This document shows positions 63,680 to 64,000 of a stretch of DNA of 64,000 nucleotides, piece after piece (the stretch's first letter is position 1; each line of letters opens with the position of its first letter). Made by a program: the position numbers and the translations under genes. Source of the DNA: Phialophora verrucosa (lineage: Eukaryota; Ascomycota; Eurotiomycetes; Chaetothyriales; Herpotrichiellaceae). The stretch is from positions 2,046,001 through 2,110,000 of the forward strand of contig MSED01000001.1 in the NCBI GenBank assembly GCA_002099365.1. Direction: 5' to 3'. The notes beneath the pieces were generated by a model, which was not told the origin of the DNA, made no database searches, and saw only the letters and a program-made list of their open reading frames with translations.

Positions 63680-64000
63680 ATGCCCTATCATTCGGCACGA
63701 GCTCTGTATCTTCGCTTAGCTGGGGGACTGAAGCTCCTCCACACCGTCGTGCTCGCCGAGGCAGGCTTTATCAGATACCCGAAAGAAAACCCAATGGCAA
63801 GTGTATTGACCATCTTGGTGCTTTTGCAGAGGTATTCCCTTGCCGCCGACCAGCAAACGTGGGCCGGGTCATTGCCATATGCCTGGCATTATGCTTCTTG
63901 GCGTGACTCGATGATGGCCTCGCCGCACGAATCCAGTAAACGGGTCCTTGATTACCAAAGAATGGTCATGCAGCCAGATGAATGCTTACTGCAAATTGGC
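63680..64000 (+). CDS. Unrecognised open frame running off the window end
   Basis: From an ATG at 63680 the frame stays open for 107 codons to the last base; it is bounded upstream by TGA at 63662. Composition is protein-like with the strings S-V-L-T-I-L-V-L-L-Q-R-Y-S-L-A-A-D-Q-Q and a late M-Q-P-D-E-C-L-L. I do not recognise the family. The pattern of hydrophobic helices with Trp and Tyr could fit part of a fungal regulator's middle domain, but this is only an impression. The gene could begin further upstream in another exon. Confidence 0.4.
   Translation, partial: MPYHSARALYLRLAGGLKLLHTVVLAEAGFIRYPKENPMASVLTILVLLQRYSLAADQQTWAGSLPYAWHYASWRDSMMASPHESSKRVLDYQRMVMQPDECLLQIG

Noticed and set aside
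1..64000. Biosynthetic core genes (PKS, NRPS, terpene synthase, prenyltransferase)
   Set aside because: Looked for but none of their motifs was found, so a classical secondary-metabolite cluster is not supported.
1..64000. CRISPR arrays, rRNA genes, complete transposons
   Set aside because: No regularly spaced repeats, no rRNA-like sequence and no transposase or reverse transcriptase frame were recognised.

Overview
The window is genomic DNA of a filamentous ascomycete (Pezizomycotina; I would guess Eurotiomycetes or black-yeast relatives, but the sequence alone does not settle this). Evidence: genes are split by many short GT-AG introns (about 45-130 nt), both strands are used in a mosaic, spacers are 0.2-1.4 kb, and the families are fungal (Zn2Cys6 regulators, AA9 lytic monooxygenase, fungal sugar porters, scavenger decapping enzyme). 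Exon joins below were worked out by hand from splice sites, reading phase and family motifs; all stated joins keep frame.

Layout. 1-7 kb: tail of a P450, a sugar transporter, a secreted AA9 monooxygenase and the housekeeping decapping scavenger DCS1. 7.8-17.3 kb: three short-chain dehydrogenases (SDR), an HSL-type hydrolase and an acetoacetyl-CoA synthetase. 17.9-30.3 kb: two Baeyer-Villiger-type flavin monooxygenases flanking a Zn2Cys6 regulator, then a second sugar-type transporter. 31.6-41.1 kb: an iron-type alcohol dehydrogenase (maleylacetate-reductase-like), a medium-chain enoyl/quinone reductase, an organic-anion-type MFS transporter and a third Baeyer-Villiger-type monooxygenase. 41.8-47.1 kb: glyoxalase I, a glutathione-dependent formaldehyde-activating (GFA) protein, a complete P450 and a dienelactone hydrolase. 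47.4-55.6 kb: two SDRs, a family III CoA-transferase and a regulator carrying both a C2H2 finger and a Zn2Cys6 cluster, all on the minus strand. 56.3-63.5 kb: a decayed zone with an NTF2/SnoaL-like pseudogene and two pseudogenes for zinc-finger-less fungal regulators around a small bZIP gene. The window ends inside an unrecognised reading frame.

How the genes may work together (inference). The content fits a catabolic region for a cyclic compound rather than a classical biosynthetic cluster, since no PKS, NRPS or terpene synthase is present. P450 and SDRs could make hydroxyl and keto groups, three Baeyer-Villiger enzymes could insert oxygen to give esters or lactones, the two hydrolases could open them, the iron-type ADH, MDR reductase and SDRs could reduce or oxidise the fragments, and the CoA-transferase and acetoacetyl-CoA synthetase could pass acids to central metabolism. 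Glyoxalase and GFA would handle reactive aldehydes. Three MFS carriers and two intact large regulators (plus two dead ones) complete the set. Substrate is unknown.
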